This document shows positions 51,230-59,942 of a DNA stretch of 64,000 nt, piece by piece; the first letter of the stretch is position 1, and every line of letters starts with the position of its first letter. The DNA comes from Paenibacillus sp. BSR1-1 (lineage in GTDB: Bacteria > Bacillota > Bacilli > Bacillales > Cytobacillaceae), in NCBI RefSeq assembly GCF_030403775.1, contig NZ_JAQMWQ010000027.1:1-64000 (forward strand), given 5' to 3'. The notes beneath the pieces were generated by a model, which was given only the letters and a program-made list of their open reading frames with translations, was not told the DNA's origin and did no database searches. The position numbers and the translations under genes were made by a program.

Positions 51230-52084
51230 ATGAATGAACAAGCCATTCGAACAGTTGTTGAAGAAGTGATTCAGCAATTGTTAAAAAAGGACTCCAGACC
51301 CAATACAATTCCGATGGCTGTCTCTGCACGCCATTGCCACTTAAGCCAAGCTGATTTAGAAACGCTTTTTGGCAAAGGGTATGAGTTAACGAAAAAAGTG
51401 GACTTATCACAGCCCGGACAATTTGCGGCCAATGAAACGGTGGTCATTGTCGGACCAAGAGGAAGCATTGAAAAAGTGCGAATTCTTGGTCCAGCCCGTT
51501 CTTTAACACAAGTAGAAGTCAGCAAAACGGATGCAGTAAAGCTTGGGGTGAACCCGCCCCTAAGGGAATCGGGCAATATTGCTGGTTCTGCACCGATTAC
51601 TCTCGTAGGGCCCAAAGGAAGTATTTTCAAAAATGAAGGACTGATCATTGCCCAGGCCCATATTCATATGCACCCAGAGGATGCCGCTTATTTTGCCGTC
51701 GAAAACGGCGAGTATGTACGAATCCGAACAGAAGGGGAACGACCGGTTTCGTTTGAAAAAGTTCTTATAAGGGTTTCACCGAGATATCGGCTTGAGATGC
51801 ATATCGATACCGATGAAGCCAATGCTGGATTCATTATAAGCGGTCAGGCAGGTTTTCTTGTCAAGGATGGGGAGCCTTTCGTAAAACCCCAGCATGTGAC
51901 CAATCTGCCATCACCTGAACAAAAGAAACCAAAAGAAGTTCAATTTCAAAAAAATCTCTTAACCAAAAGAGATGTCGAGGCATGGCAGTACGAGAAGATT
52001 ACGGTTCACAAAGGCACCATGGTGACTCCATTGGCACGGGATGCCGCAAGAGAATTGAAAAAAACCATCCAGGTTATGGATTAG
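51230..52084 (+). CDS. pduL: Phosphate propanoyl/acetyltransferase PduL
   Basis: A 284-residue PduL converting acetyl-CoA to acetyl phosphate inside the compartment and recycling CoA. Zinc-site text: VSARHCHLSQADLETLFG (His-x-His near 32-34) and IIAQAHIHMHPEDAAYFAV (three His near 141-145), plus RVSPRYRLEMHIDTDEANAG. The first 20 residues are an amphipathic helix (AIRTVVEEVIQQLLKK), a known PduL encapsulation feature. The last ~70 residues (LPSPEQKKPKEVQFQKNLL and after) extend beyond the ~210-residue core. Confidence 0.92.
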   Translation: MNEQAIRTVVEEVIQQLLKKDSRPNTIPMAVSARHCHLSQADLETLFGKGYELTKKVDLSQPGQFAANETVVIVGPRGSIEKVRILGPARSLTQVEVSKTDAVKLGVNPPLRESGNIAGSAPITLVGPKGSIFKNEGLIIAQAHIHMHPEDAAYFAVENGEYVRIRTEGERPVSFEKVLIRVSPRYRLEMHIDTDEANAGFIISGQAGFLVKDGEPFVKPQHVTNLPSPEQKKPKEVQFQKNLLTKRDVEAWQYEKITVHKGTMVTPLARDAARELKKTIQVMD

Positions 52085-52101
52085 CTTAAGGGGATGATTT
52101 T

Positions 52102-52377
52102 TTGTTAGTTGGAACGGTGATTGGAAATGTGTGGGCGACAAGGAAGGAAGAGAATCTAACAGGATTAAAATATTTATTTGTCCAGCCGGAGCTTCCATCC
52201 GGTTCTCCTATCCTTTCACCGTTTATTGCGGTGGATCGGATTGGTGCAGGAGTCGGAGATAAAGTGATGGTCACAACGGGAAGTGCGGCGGCAAATATTA
52301 TTGGTGAGTCTAGAATGCCGATAGATGCTGTCATTATCGGAATTATCGATTCGATTGATGTAGAAGGAGGTGCGTAA
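52102..52377 (+). CDS. eutN: Microcompartment vertex protein EutN
   Basis: A 91-residue EutN/CcmL pentamer subunit that caps shell vertices. LVGTVIGNVWATRKEENLTG at the N-terminus, AVDRIGAGVGDKVMVTTGSA and the C-terminal PIDAVIIGIIDSIDV fit throughout. Start TTG 52102 after AAGGGGA. Confidence 0.94.
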   Translation: MLVGTVIGNVWATRKEENLTGLKYLFVQPELPSGSPILSPFIAVDRIGAGVGDKVMVTTGSAAANIIGESRMPIDAVIIGIIDSIDVEGGA

Positions 52378-52380
52378 ACG

Positions 52381-52734
52381 ATGTCAAAGGCCTTAGGAAT
52401 GATTGAAACTAGAGGGCTGATTGCCTCGATTGTTGCGGCAGATGCAATGGTGAAAGCAGCAGATGTCCGTTTAGTTAAAAAAGAAAAAGTGGACGCCGGA
52501 CTCGTTTCAATTTTAGTAGAAGGAGATGTCGGGGCTGTCCAAGCAGCGGTCGATGCCGGTAAGTATGCAGCTCAAAGTGTCGGGGTGCTGGTAACTGCGC
52601 ATGTGATCCCGCGACCGGATGAGGGAGTAGGCCAAATGTTGGCGCAGACGCCGAAAAAGAGTGAAGAAAAACCAAAACCTGCAAAAAGGGGTCAAAGAAC
52701 AAAACAAGAAGAGCCACCACCACAAACGGAATAA
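52381..52734 (+). CDS. Second EutM/PduA-like shell protein with a charged tail
   Basis: A 117-residue protein. Residues 1-90 are one BMC domain (ALGMIETRGLIASIVAADAM, VDAGLVSILVEGDVGAVQAA). Residues 91-117 are a Lys/Pro/Glu-rich tail (KKSEEKPKPAKRGQRTKQEE). Charged tails occur on some minor shell proteins and may contact cargo or nucleic acid; the role here is inference. It starts 4 bp after eutN. Confidence 0.9.
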   Translation: MSKALGMIETRGLIASIVAADAMVKAADVRLVKKEKVDAGLVSILVEGDVGAVQAAVDAGKYAAQSVGVLVTAHVIPRPDEGVGQMLAQTPKKSEEKPKPAKRGQRTKQEEPPPQTE

Positions 52735-52759
52735 TTTTTAAAAGATTGGAGGAGGAAAC

Positions 52760-53704
52760 ATGGCTTTCAAACGTAAAAAAATTGCCGTGGTCGGTGCAGG
52801 GTTTACTGGTGCAACAGCAGCACTGATGGTTGCGCAAAAAGAATTAGGAGATGTCGTTCTTGTTGATATCCCGTCTCAAAACGATCCGACCAAAGGGAAG
52901 GCGCTGGATATGCTAGAAGCCAGTCCTGTCCAGGGCTTTGATGCAAATATAACGGGTACCTCAGATTATGCGGATATACAGGATGCTGATTTGGTGTTAA
53001 TCACGGCAGGATTGCCGCGGAAACCTGGGATGAGCCGGGATGATTTGGTTTCTACCAATGCAAAGATTATTGAACAAGTCTCGGAAAATATTAAAAAATA
53101 TGCGCCGAATAGCTACATTATCGTTTTAAGTAATCCCGTAGATGCGATGACCTATGTTTGTTATAAAACAACAGGGTTTCCTAAAAATAGGGTTATCGGT
53201 CAGTCCGGTGTCTTAGATACAGCGCGTTTCAACACGTTTGTTGCCCAGGAATTAAATGTGTCAGTGGAAGATATTTCGGGTTTTGTCCTTGGCGGGCATG
53301 GGGATGATATGGTCCCGTTGGTTCGATTCTCTTATGCCGGGGGAATCCCGCTTGATAAAATTCTCCCGCCTCACCGATTGGAAGCGATTGTGGAGAGAAC
53401 GCGTAAAGGCGGCGGCGAGATTGTCAGTTTGCTAGGGCAAGGCAGTGCCTACTACGCCCCAGCAGCTTCGATGGTCCAAATGGCTGAAGCCATATTAAAG
53501 GACAAAAAACGAATCTTGCCATGTATTGCCTATCTGGAAGGGGAATATGGTTATCAGGATTTATATTTAGGGGTTCCAACGATTCTTGGCGGTGATGGGA
53601 TTGAAACGGTTATTGAAATTGCGTTAACCCCTGAAGAAAAAACAGCGCTGGATCAATCAGCGCAATCTGTTCGCAATGTCATGTCGATATTGAAGACACT
53701 TTAA
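52760..53704 (+). CDS. mdh: Malate dehydrogenase-type NAD enzyme in the eut operon
   Basis: A 314-residue LDH/MDH-superfamily enzyme. [20 protein letters not shown] (NAD loop), [20 protein letters not shown] (acidic NAD residue), [14 protein letters not shown] (substrate Arg; the R-K-P-G-M pattern is that of malate dehydrogenases) and [13 protein letters not shown] (catalytic His) are present. It closely resembles Bacillus Mdh. It lies 26 bp after the shell gene and upstream of the permease, where other eut operons carry alcohol dehydrogenase EutG. No encapsulation peptide is visible, so NADH recycling outside the shell is one guess. Confidence 0.9.
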   Translation: MAFKRKKIAVVGAGFTGATAALMVAQKELGDVVLVDIPSQNDPTKGKALDMLEASPVQGFDANITGTSDYADIQDADLVLITAGLPRKPGMSRDDLVSTNAKIIEQVSENIKKYAPNSYIIVLSNPVDAMTYVCYKTTGFPKNRVIGQSGVLDTARFNTFVAQELNVSVEDISGFVLGGHGDDMVPLVRFSYAGGIPLDKILPPHRLEAIVERTRKGGGEIVSLLGQGSAYYAPAASMVQMAEAILKDKKRILPCIAYLEGEYGYQDLYLGVPTILGGDGIETVIEIALTPEEKTALDQSAQSVRNVMSILKTL

Positions 53705-53842
53705 TATTTGGTTAATTTAACCTGTGAATCCTTCTACAATTCTATATTAAACTAGTAACTACTAGCTTTTGAAATAGTCTTGTAGAGGGATATGGTTTTC
53801 GTTTAATATTTCCAGGAGATTTACTTTGAAAGGGGAAGGTTT

Positions 53843-55246
53843 ATGGAGCAGGGAAACAACCATTTACAAAAAGCGCTGAAACCAATCCATCTCTGGGGTA
53901 TTGCCGTAGGAATGGTTATTTCCGGCCAATATTTTGGCTGGAACTATGGTTTTGAATCAGGCGGCACCATTGGCCTCGGCATTGCCGCACTGATTATTAT
54001 TGTTTTTTATACGACCTTTATTTTTAGTTATTCAGAGCTTTCAACTTCCATCCCACATGCCGGTGGGCCGTCTGCCTATGCCCGCAAGGCAATGGGGCCG
54101 TTTATGGGTTTTATAACTGGTTTAGCCTGTTTACTTGAATTCGTATTTGCCCCTCCAGCGATTGCGGTTTCGGTTGGTGCGTATATCAATTTCTTAATCC
54201 CAAGCATAAATGCCGTTTATGCAACGGTCGGAATGTTTATTTTATTTATTTTGGTCAACCTTATCGGTGTAAAAGGTGCCGCTGTCATTGAGTTAGTGGC
54301 AACGGTTTTGGCACTAATTGGTCTCGCGATTTATTATGTGGCCGGTTTACCTCATATTCAATCATCCAATATCTTTAATGATATGGCTTTTAGTCATGGC
54401 TGGTCCGGGGTTTTGGGAGCGATTCCATTTGCCATTTGGTTCTTCCTTGCGATTGAGGGGGGAGCAATGGCAGCAGAAGAGGTGCGAGACCCGAAGAAGG
54501 ATATTCCAAAAGGTTTTATTTCCGGTATTTTAACGCTTGGTGTGGCAACGATTTTAACCTTAGTCGTAACGGCAGGACTTGGCGGCGGTACCGGTAAACC
54601 AGCGGATTATCCACTTCCTCAGGCATTGGCAAGTATTTATGGAGAAGGCAGCTTTATCCCGAAATCTGTTGCTATTATCGGTTTATTTGGTCTAATTGCC
54701 AGCTTGCATGGTATTATTATCGGTTATTCCCGTCAAACGTTTGCCCTAGCTCGTGCAGGATACCTGCCTAAGTTTTTGTCAAATCTTTCGAAACGCGGGG
54801 TGCCGCATTGGGGCTTGATTGTTCCTGGAGCGATTGGCGTTATCGCAGCAGGCTCCGCAAACTTTGCAAATGCGTTGATTATCCTATCCGTTTTTGGTGC
54901 GATTACGATGTACTGCCTAAGTATGGTTTCGTTGTTTGTGCTGCGGAAAAAAGAGCCGAATTTGGAAAGACCATTTAAGGTGAGCTATCCTGTGGTACCG
55001 GCGATTGCATTAGTATTAGGCGTTTTCTCTTTTTTCTGCGTGGTAAAATACAGCGTGTTAACGACAACTCTTCCATTGTTTGGAGTACAGCTGCCTTTGG
55101 CGGGTGTAATACTGACGATTTTTGGTGTGGCAATTGTCTACTATTTCTTAGTAGGATCCAAGAATCTTCGTCCCATGTCGGAGGAGTTTGTTTCCATTGA
55201 GGATGTGACTTCTGCAGAAACAGGGACAGAAGAGAAAATAGGATAA
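53843..55246 (+). CDS. eat: Ethanolamine permease (Eat type, APC family)
   Basis: A 467-residue twelve-segment amino acid/polyamine/organocation permease. HLWGIAVGMVISGQYFGWNY, YSELSTSIPHAGGPSAYARK and FFLAIEGGAMAAEEVRDPKK match ethanolamine permeases of the Eat group, which are used instead of EutH in many bacteria. The start has AAAGGGGAAGG upstream. About 140 bp separate it from mdh, so it may have its own promoter. A terminator follows. Confidence 0.92.
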   Translation: MEQGNNHLQKALKPIHLWGIAVGMVISGQYFGWNYGFESGGTIGLGIAALIIIVFYTTFIFSYSELSTSIPHAGGPSAYARKAMGPFMGFITGLACLLEFVFAPPAIAVSVGAYINFLIPSINAVYATVGMFILFILVNLIGVKGAAVIELVATVLALIGLAIYYVAGLPHIQSSNIFNDMAFSHGWSGVLGAIPFAIWFFLAIEGGAMAAEEVRDPKKDIPKGFISGILTLGVATILTLVVTAGLGGGTGKPADYPLPQALASIYGEGSFIPKSVAIIGLFGLIASLHGIIIGYSRQTFALARAGYLPKFLSNLSKRGVPHWGLIVPGAIGVIAAGSANFANALIILSVFGAITMYCLSMVSLFVLRKKEPNLERPFKVSYPVVPAIALVLGVFSFFCVVKYSVLTTTLPLFGVQLPLAGVILTIFGVAIVYYFLVGSKNLRPMSEEFVSIEDVTSAETGTEEKIG

Positions 55247-55258
55247 CGTATATTAGGA

Positions 55259-55292
55259 AAAGATGTTCCATTGGGGTGGGGCATCTTTTTTT
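55259..55292 (+). terminator. Terminator of the eut operon
   Basis: AAGATG and CATCTT arms with inner CCA/TGG pairing, then TTTTTTT. Confidence 0.75.
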
Positions 55293-55302
55293 GTATTCCG
55301 CA

Positions 55303-55345
55303 GGGACGGTTCTCTTAGACTAATTTAGACTATAAGAACCGTCCC
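55303..55345. repeat. REP-like hairpin GGGACGGTTCT
   Basis: GGGACGGTTCT and AGAACCGTCCC are perfect arms around a loop with TTAGACTAATTTAGACTATA. Hairpins ending in GGGACGGTTC are recurrent extragenic elements in Bacillota. It sits between the convergent eat and ureohydrolase genes. Confidence 0.65.
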
Positions 55346-55380
55346 CATGGCTTTTAGGCTTTACCGATATTTTTATTCAA

Positions 55381-56559
55381 TCATCGCATGATGGTTTTTT
55401 CAGAATATAGATTTCTTTTACCAATTTTCCCATTTGCCACCATTGTACCCAAGACATCCAATACGGCTCGGGCTGCCAACAGGGAGGTTTTATCACTGAC
55501 ATCATATGGAGGTGATACTTCAACAACTTCCATCGCGCACACACCTTCCTTAGCGACAAGCTGTAAAAATTTCAATGCTTCGCGTGGCAGGAAACCGCCT
55601 GGTTCAGGTGTACCCGTTCCAGGCGCAAAGCCAGGATCAAGACTATCGATATCAAAACTTAAATACACAGCTTTTGCATTCTTCCAGGCCGTTTCCAAAG
55701 CAATTTCAGCTGCTTTCTCAATACCCATCGTTTCCACATCTGTCATGGTTAAAATAGTGGTATTTCTTTTTCCAGCATTGGAATAGCCTTCACGTGGACT
55801 AATCCATCCACCCTGACCCACTTGTACCAGATTTGAAGCCGGAGCATTCGGAATATTAGTGGCATGGAACCAAGGTGTACCATGCATTCTTTCATCCATA
55901 TCCTTTTCACCCATGTCGATATGTCGATCTAAATGGATGATTCCAACGTTCCCGTCCACATTTTCGGCAATGGCACGCAAACACGGATAACCGATCGCGT
56001 GATCTCCACCAAAAATAATGGGCATGGTTCCCGAAGAAAATACGTGTGATACGGCTTTTGTAATTTGATCAAAGCTTTTTTCAATATTGGCGATTGTAAA
56101 TACATCACCGATATCCACCATATCTAGTGACTCTTTTAAATCAACACCTAATTCAAAAGAGAAGGAAGTAAATAAACTAGAAATGCGACGAATCGCCTGC
56201 GGGCCAAATCTGGTTCCAGAGCGGTAAGTGGTTCCAATATCAAAAGGAACTCCCATAAAGGCTACATCATATTTTCCAACTTCACGAACATCTTCTAAAT
56301 AAGGGACTTTGAGAAAAGTATTAATGCCGGAATAGGGTGGTAAAGATCCTCTAGAAAAACAGGAAATCGTTCTATCTCCAATGGATTCAGCAGCTTCCAA
56401 TCCAAATTCCAGTCCACGCTTGATTTCTTCCTCTGCTTTCACTCTTGGAACTTCCTTTTCTTTCTGGGCGGCAATAACACCTAAAAGATCGTTTTTGGTT
56501 TCAGCGTCCAAACCTGTGCTCGGTTTGTATTTAAGTCCATGATTATCAAAAAATCCCAT
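55381..56559 (-). CDS. gdmH: Ureohydrolase, probable Ni-dependent guanidine hydrolase (GdmH-like)
   Basis: A 392-residue member of the arginase/agmatinase fold. Metal motifs: FGGDHAIGYP, HLDRHIDMG (Arg where most arginases have Ala in HxDAHxD) and SFDIDSLDPGFAPGTGTPEP. The text DERMHGTPWFHATNIPNAPA, NLVQVGQGGW and VEVSPPYDVSDKTSL, and the ~100-residue N-terminal extension, resemble the nickel-dependent guanidine hydrolase of cyanobacteria (Sll1077) more than agmatinase. It would split guanidine into urea and ammonia. A nickel permease gene directly upstream supports nickel use. Agmatinase or a related guanidino-acid hydrolase is the alternative. Confidence 0.8.
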   Translation of the reverse strand: MGFFDNHGLKYKPSTGLDAETKNDLLGVIAAQKEKEVPRVKAEEEIKRGLEFGLEAAESIGDRTISCFSRGSLPPYSGINTFLKVPYLEDVREVGKYDVAFMGVPFDIGTTYRSGTRFGPQAIRRISSLFTSFSFELGVDLKESLDMVDIGDVFTIANIEKSFDQITKAVSHVFSSGTMPIIFGGDHAIGYPCLRAIAENVDGNVGIIHLDRHIDMGEKDMDERMHGTPWFHATNIPNAPASNLVQVGQGGWISPREGYSNAGKRNTTILTMTDVETMGIEKAAEIALETAWKNAKAVYLSFDIDSLDPGFAPGTGTPEPGGFLPREALKFLQLVAKEGVCAMEVVEVSPPYDVSDKTSLLAARAVLDVLGTMVANGKIGKRNLYSEKTIMR

Positions 56560-56601
56560 TTTATATTCCTCCTAGGAAAGTATTAAATGATTTACATCCG
56601 G

Positions 56602-57345
56602 TTAAAAAATTGCCGGAAGAAATGAAGATTCACCAAAGACATAGAGGATTCCCATGCCTAAACTGTATATCGCTGTAGCAAATGCGAAGCTTCGAAAGGC
56701 TATTTTATTCTTGAGAATACGTGTAAACCCGAAAAAACAAGCCAGGGCCAACAGGGTATGAGAAATCAACAAGCCGACGACAAACGCAAGGACCACGATG
56801 ATCCCATGATCCAAATGACCAACGCTCGAAGCAGCGGTAAACAGCATCAATTGGGTAGGAGTTTCAGCGCCAATACCGTGAGCGATTCCAATGACGAAAG
56901 AACCGGTACGGGAAACATTGATATTGATGCTGGAATCAAAACCTCGGTATTTCCCGAAATAACGACCAGTAAGTAAGGCAAACAAATTATAAAAACCTGT
57001 AAATAGGATTCTCCATCTACTAACCATGATGATTTCTTGGCTGTTTTTATAAAGAGAAAGCAATAAAAAAGAGGCCAAAATAATAAGTGTTACTCCAACA
57101 ATCGGTTCCATCACGTTATCAACCCAAGAAGGGAGTGTGCTTCCGAACAGTACCGCCATTCCTCCAAGCACAATAATGACGACTTCATGACCCATTGCGT
57201 ACCAAAAGGCCAAAATAAATCCTTTTTTCTGTTCTTTCTCACCACCTGTCAAATCTGTGATGGCAGCGATGTGGTCCCAATCAATCCCATGCCGTAATCC
57301 TAAGAAAACGGAAAGTAATATAAGGCCAAAGATTGCATTATCCAC
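56602..57345 (-). CDS. NiCoT/UreH-like nickel permease
   Basis: A 247-residue protein with about six to seven membrane segments. LRHGIDWDHIAAITD (residues 14-28) is the H-x4-D-H nickel/cobalt signature of the NicO/HoxN group; a second His-rich motif IGIAHGIGAETPTQLMLF lies near residue 150. Start GTG at 57345 has AGGGAGG seven bases upstream, leaving 1 bp after the ATPase gene. It sits between the ATPase and the ureohydrolase in one operon and probably delivers Ni2+ to the hydrolase. Confidence 0.85.
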   Translation of the reverse strand: MDNAIFGLILLSVFLGLRHGIDWDHIAAITDLTGGEKEQKKGFILAFWYAMGHEVVIIVLGGMAVLFGSTLPSWVDNVMEPIVGVTLIILASFLLLSLYKNSQEIIMVSRWRILFTGFYNLFALLTGRYFGKYRGFDSSININVSRTGSFVIGIAHGIGAETPTQLMLFTAASSVGHLDHGIIVVLAFVVGLLISHTLLALACFFGFTRILKNKIAFRSFAFATAIYSLGMGILYVFGESSFLPAIF

Positions 57346-57346
57346 T

Positions 57347-58201
57347 TTAAAACCTCCCTGTAAAATGTTCATTTTGGACAAATTCTCTAAGTATGGTTAT
57401 AGCTTCATCGACTGTTCGAGGTATTGTACGAAATTTGTGTCTAGGAAGGTTTATAAAGGGAAGTGACAGCAACGGCAATCGCAAGCGCGCTTTTTCCATT
57501 AGTTTTTCATCAAGTACCAAAGAAGGTGACCCTTCCGCTAACAGACGGCCTTCGCTTAGCAGGAACAGATGATCCGCCCAGTTAGCTGCAAAATCGACAT
57601 CGTGAGTCAGAACGATAACTGTTTTTCCGATAATGTGTAAACCTTCTAAAAGAGCATAAATGCTCTTATAACCTTCAGGGTCCAAGCCGCTAATCGGTTC
57701 ATCTAAAACCAAAACATCAGCTTGAGTAACAAGTGCTCTAGCAATACCTATTCTTTTTTTTTGACTCTTGTTTAAATAACTTATGGTTTGATACTTCGAC
57801 TCAAGCATGCCAACCATTCCTAGAGCCGTCTCTGCCATTTTAATTTTCTCTGCTTTAGGCAGTGATTTATTGACGATTCCAGCAGTTACATACTCCCAGA
57901 CGGTTCGAACAAAAAGGGATGAGCGTAAATCTTGTTCTACAAATCCGATACGTCGTCGAATAAATTTTTTTGGCTTTGATAGAGTTTCTTCCCCAAATAA
58001 TCGAATGGATCCGCTCTTAAGTAGTAATCCACCACTTAATTGATTAGCGAGTGTTGTTTTTCCTGAGCCGCTGCTGCCAAGAACCACTGCTTTACTATTA
58101 AATGGCACTGCTCCGGAAATATCCGAAAGGCCTAGTTCGCCATTTGGAAAAACATAGGATAGATTATGAAACTCCAATGCATACATTCTAGGTAACACCA
58201 T
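57347..58201 (-). CDS. ABC transporter ATP-binding protein, no membrane partner
   Basis: A 284-residue ATPase. Walker A GSSGSGKTTLANQLSGG (near residue 40), Q-loop GFVEQDLRSSLF, a weak signature YLNKSQKKRIGIARAL in place of LSGGQ, Walker B VLVLDEPISGLD and the H-loop VIVLTHDVDFAANWADH. The form is like ECF/CbiO energizing subunits, with a ~60-residue C-terminal tail. No EcfT-type or other ABC membrane gene is in the cluster. The start may be the sixth codon (MYALEFHNLSY). Confidence 0.88.
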   Translation of the reverse strand: MVLPRMYALEFHNLSYVFPNGELGLSDISGAVPFNSKAVVLGSSGSGKTTLANQLSGGLLLKSGSIRLFGEETLSKPKKFIRRRIGFVEQDLRSSLFVRTVWEYVTAGIVNKSLPKAEKIKMAETALGMVGMLESKYQTISYLNKSQKKRIGIARALVTQADVLVLDEPISGLDPEGYKSIYALLEGLHIIGKTVIVLTHDVDFAANWADHLFLLSEGRLLAEGSPSLVLDEKLMEKARLRLPLLSLPFINLPRHKFRTIPRTVDEAITILREFVQNEHFTGRF

Positions 58202-58268
58202 CCTATATAGGAAAAGTTCCTTTAAATATTTGTAATACTAAATGTCTCATGAACGATTAAACCCAAAT

Positions 58269-59657
58269 TTATAAATCGGCAGAAATACTTTTATCCTGGC
58301 TTTCCACTAACAGGTAATCATCATTCACATCATCAAAATGTAACTTTCGAAGGCGTTGACGGAAGAATTTTGTCAAGAAAAGCAGATAGACAAATCCGAT
58401 TGCCATCCAACTGATTCCTAAAATGAGCGCATGAATATTCAAATAGGACCATAGCCACATGATGAATCCTGCACCAATAAGCGGAAAAATAAGATAATGA
58501 ATGGTATCGGCGAAAGACCGCTTACGATTCCTCACATAATAGTGTGCGATGACGGAAAGATTTACAAAGGTGAACGCAATCAGTGCTCCGAAATTAATAA
58601 ACGTAATCGCTGTATCCAGGCTTAGCACAATTCCAAATAAGGAAATGAAACTAACAACTAGAATACTAGTGGATGGCGTTCTAAATCGTGGATGAATATA
58701 GCCGAATATTTTTTTCGGTAAAACCGAATCTCTGCCCATTACATACAACACGCGAGAAACACTCGTTACGGACGAAACACCTGAAGTAAAGTTTCCGATA
58801 ATCATGACAGTAATGAATAAAGAGCTAAATAAGTTTCCACCGATCATTTTGACAAGTTCGAGTGCCGCAGAATCAGTGTTTTTGAAATGAAATCCTGGAA
58901 AGACAATCTGTGCCAAATAGGATGAACCGATATAAATAATACCCATGATAAGCATCATCAAAAAGATGGCTTTTGGAATCGTTTTCTCCGGATTAATGGC
59001 TTCTTCCGACAATGTTGTGACGGAATCGAAACCTAGAAAACTAAAGCAGAGAAGTGATGCCCCGGCGAAGATGACAGAGACTGAAACATTTGAGTTAACG
59101 AAGGGATGAAGGGATACAAGTGTACCTGTACCCATGCCCCCCAAAACGCTTTTGATGGTTAAGATGGCAAAAACGACAATAAAAAGGACTTGAGCGATAA
59201 CAAAAATTTTGCTTGTATTTGCGGAGAAGTTGATACCGATTAAACTAATGATGGTTATACCGATATTTAGGATGATAATCCAAAAAGAAAACGGAATGTT
59301 TGGAAATTCTGCGCTTAAAAAAACAGCGGACATAAGGCAGGTAATCATCGGCGTTAACAGATAATCTAACAAAATGGTCCATCCAACCATGAAACCGGTT
59401 TCAGAATTCATCGACCTTTGAGTATAGGTGTACGCCGATCCCGCAATTGGATGAGCCTTTGCCATCTTTCCATAGCTGACTGCGGTAAAAAGAATGGCCA
59501 TAAACGCAATAACATACGCACCCGTAAGTACGCCCTTTGAAGTTTCAGCTGCAATTCCATAAGTATTAAAAAATACCATTGGGTTATTCCAGGCTAAACC
59601 TAAAAAAACAACTTGTAACAATGTAAGGGATCTTCTAAGAGTTGCTTTTTCAGTCAA
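58269..59657 (-). CDS. APC-family amino acid/organocation permease
   Basis: A 462-residue twelve-segment permease. LTLLQVVFLGLAWNNPMVFF near the N-terminus, GKMAKAHPIAGSAYTYTQRS (conserved HPxAGSAY) and GFDSVTTLSEEAINPEKTIP place it in the APC superfamily, near putrescine or cationic amino-acid importers. As first gene of the minus-strand cluster it could import guanidine or a guanidino compound; this is inference from position. GGAGGAGG precedes the start. Confidence 0.85.
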   Translation of the reverse strand: MTEKATLRRSLTLLQVVFLGLAWNNPMVFFNTYGIAAETSKGVLTGAYVIAFMAILFTAVSYGKMAKAHPIAGSAYTYTQRSMNSETGFMVGWTILLDYLLTPMITCLMSAVFLSAEFPNIPFSFWIIILNIGITIISLIGINFSANTSKIFVIAQVLFIVVFAILTIKSVLGGMGTGTLVSLHPFVNSNVSVSVIFAGASLLCFSFLGFDSVTTLSEEAINPEKTIPKAIFLMMLIMGIIYIGSSYLAQIVFPGFHFKNTDSAALELVKMIGGNLFSSLFITVMIIGNFTSGVSSVTSVSRVLYVMGRDSVLPKKIFGYIHPRFRTPSTSILVVSFISLFGIVLSLDTAITFINFGALIAFTFVNLSVIAHYYVRNRKRSFADTIHYLIFPLIGAGFIMWLWSYLNIHALILGISWMAIGFVYLLFLTKFFRQRLRKLHFDDVNDDYLLVESQDKSISADL

Positions 59658-59823
59658 ATTCCTACCTCCTCCGCTATACTCTCTTAATTCTGTTTGGGCG
59701 TTTGCCCGAAATCTTGTTTCTTCTCTTCTTTCCTTGGTTGAATAAATATCATATCTTTTCGATAGGGATCGTTTTCTAATAGGAAAACAAATCTACCAAA
59801 TTTCACCTCCTTTAAATTTACTA

Positions 59824-59839
59824 TTCAGATAAATCTGAA
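59824..59839. promoter_or_regulatory. Palindromic operator between permease and MerR genes
   Basis: TTCAGAT-AA-ATCTGAA, a perfect 7+2+7 palindrome in the divergent region. It is a candidate site for the MerR regulator encoded next to it. Confidence 0.6.
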
Positions 59840-59942
59840 CTTAATGTATCATTATGGTAAAGCTTTGTGTTACACAAAGGTCAATAGGTTTTGTAATGGC
59901 ATTTTTTATATCATTTTTGTTTCTTTAAAGGGTGGTGTTTGT

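Noticed and set aside
59658-59823. Guanidine riboswitch upstream of the permease-ureohydrolase operon
   Set aside because: The minus-strand leader has one hairpin GGGC-AAAC-GCCC but lacks the paired ACGR-loop hairpins of the mini-ykkC type and the conserved text of the ykkC type. A covariance search would decide.
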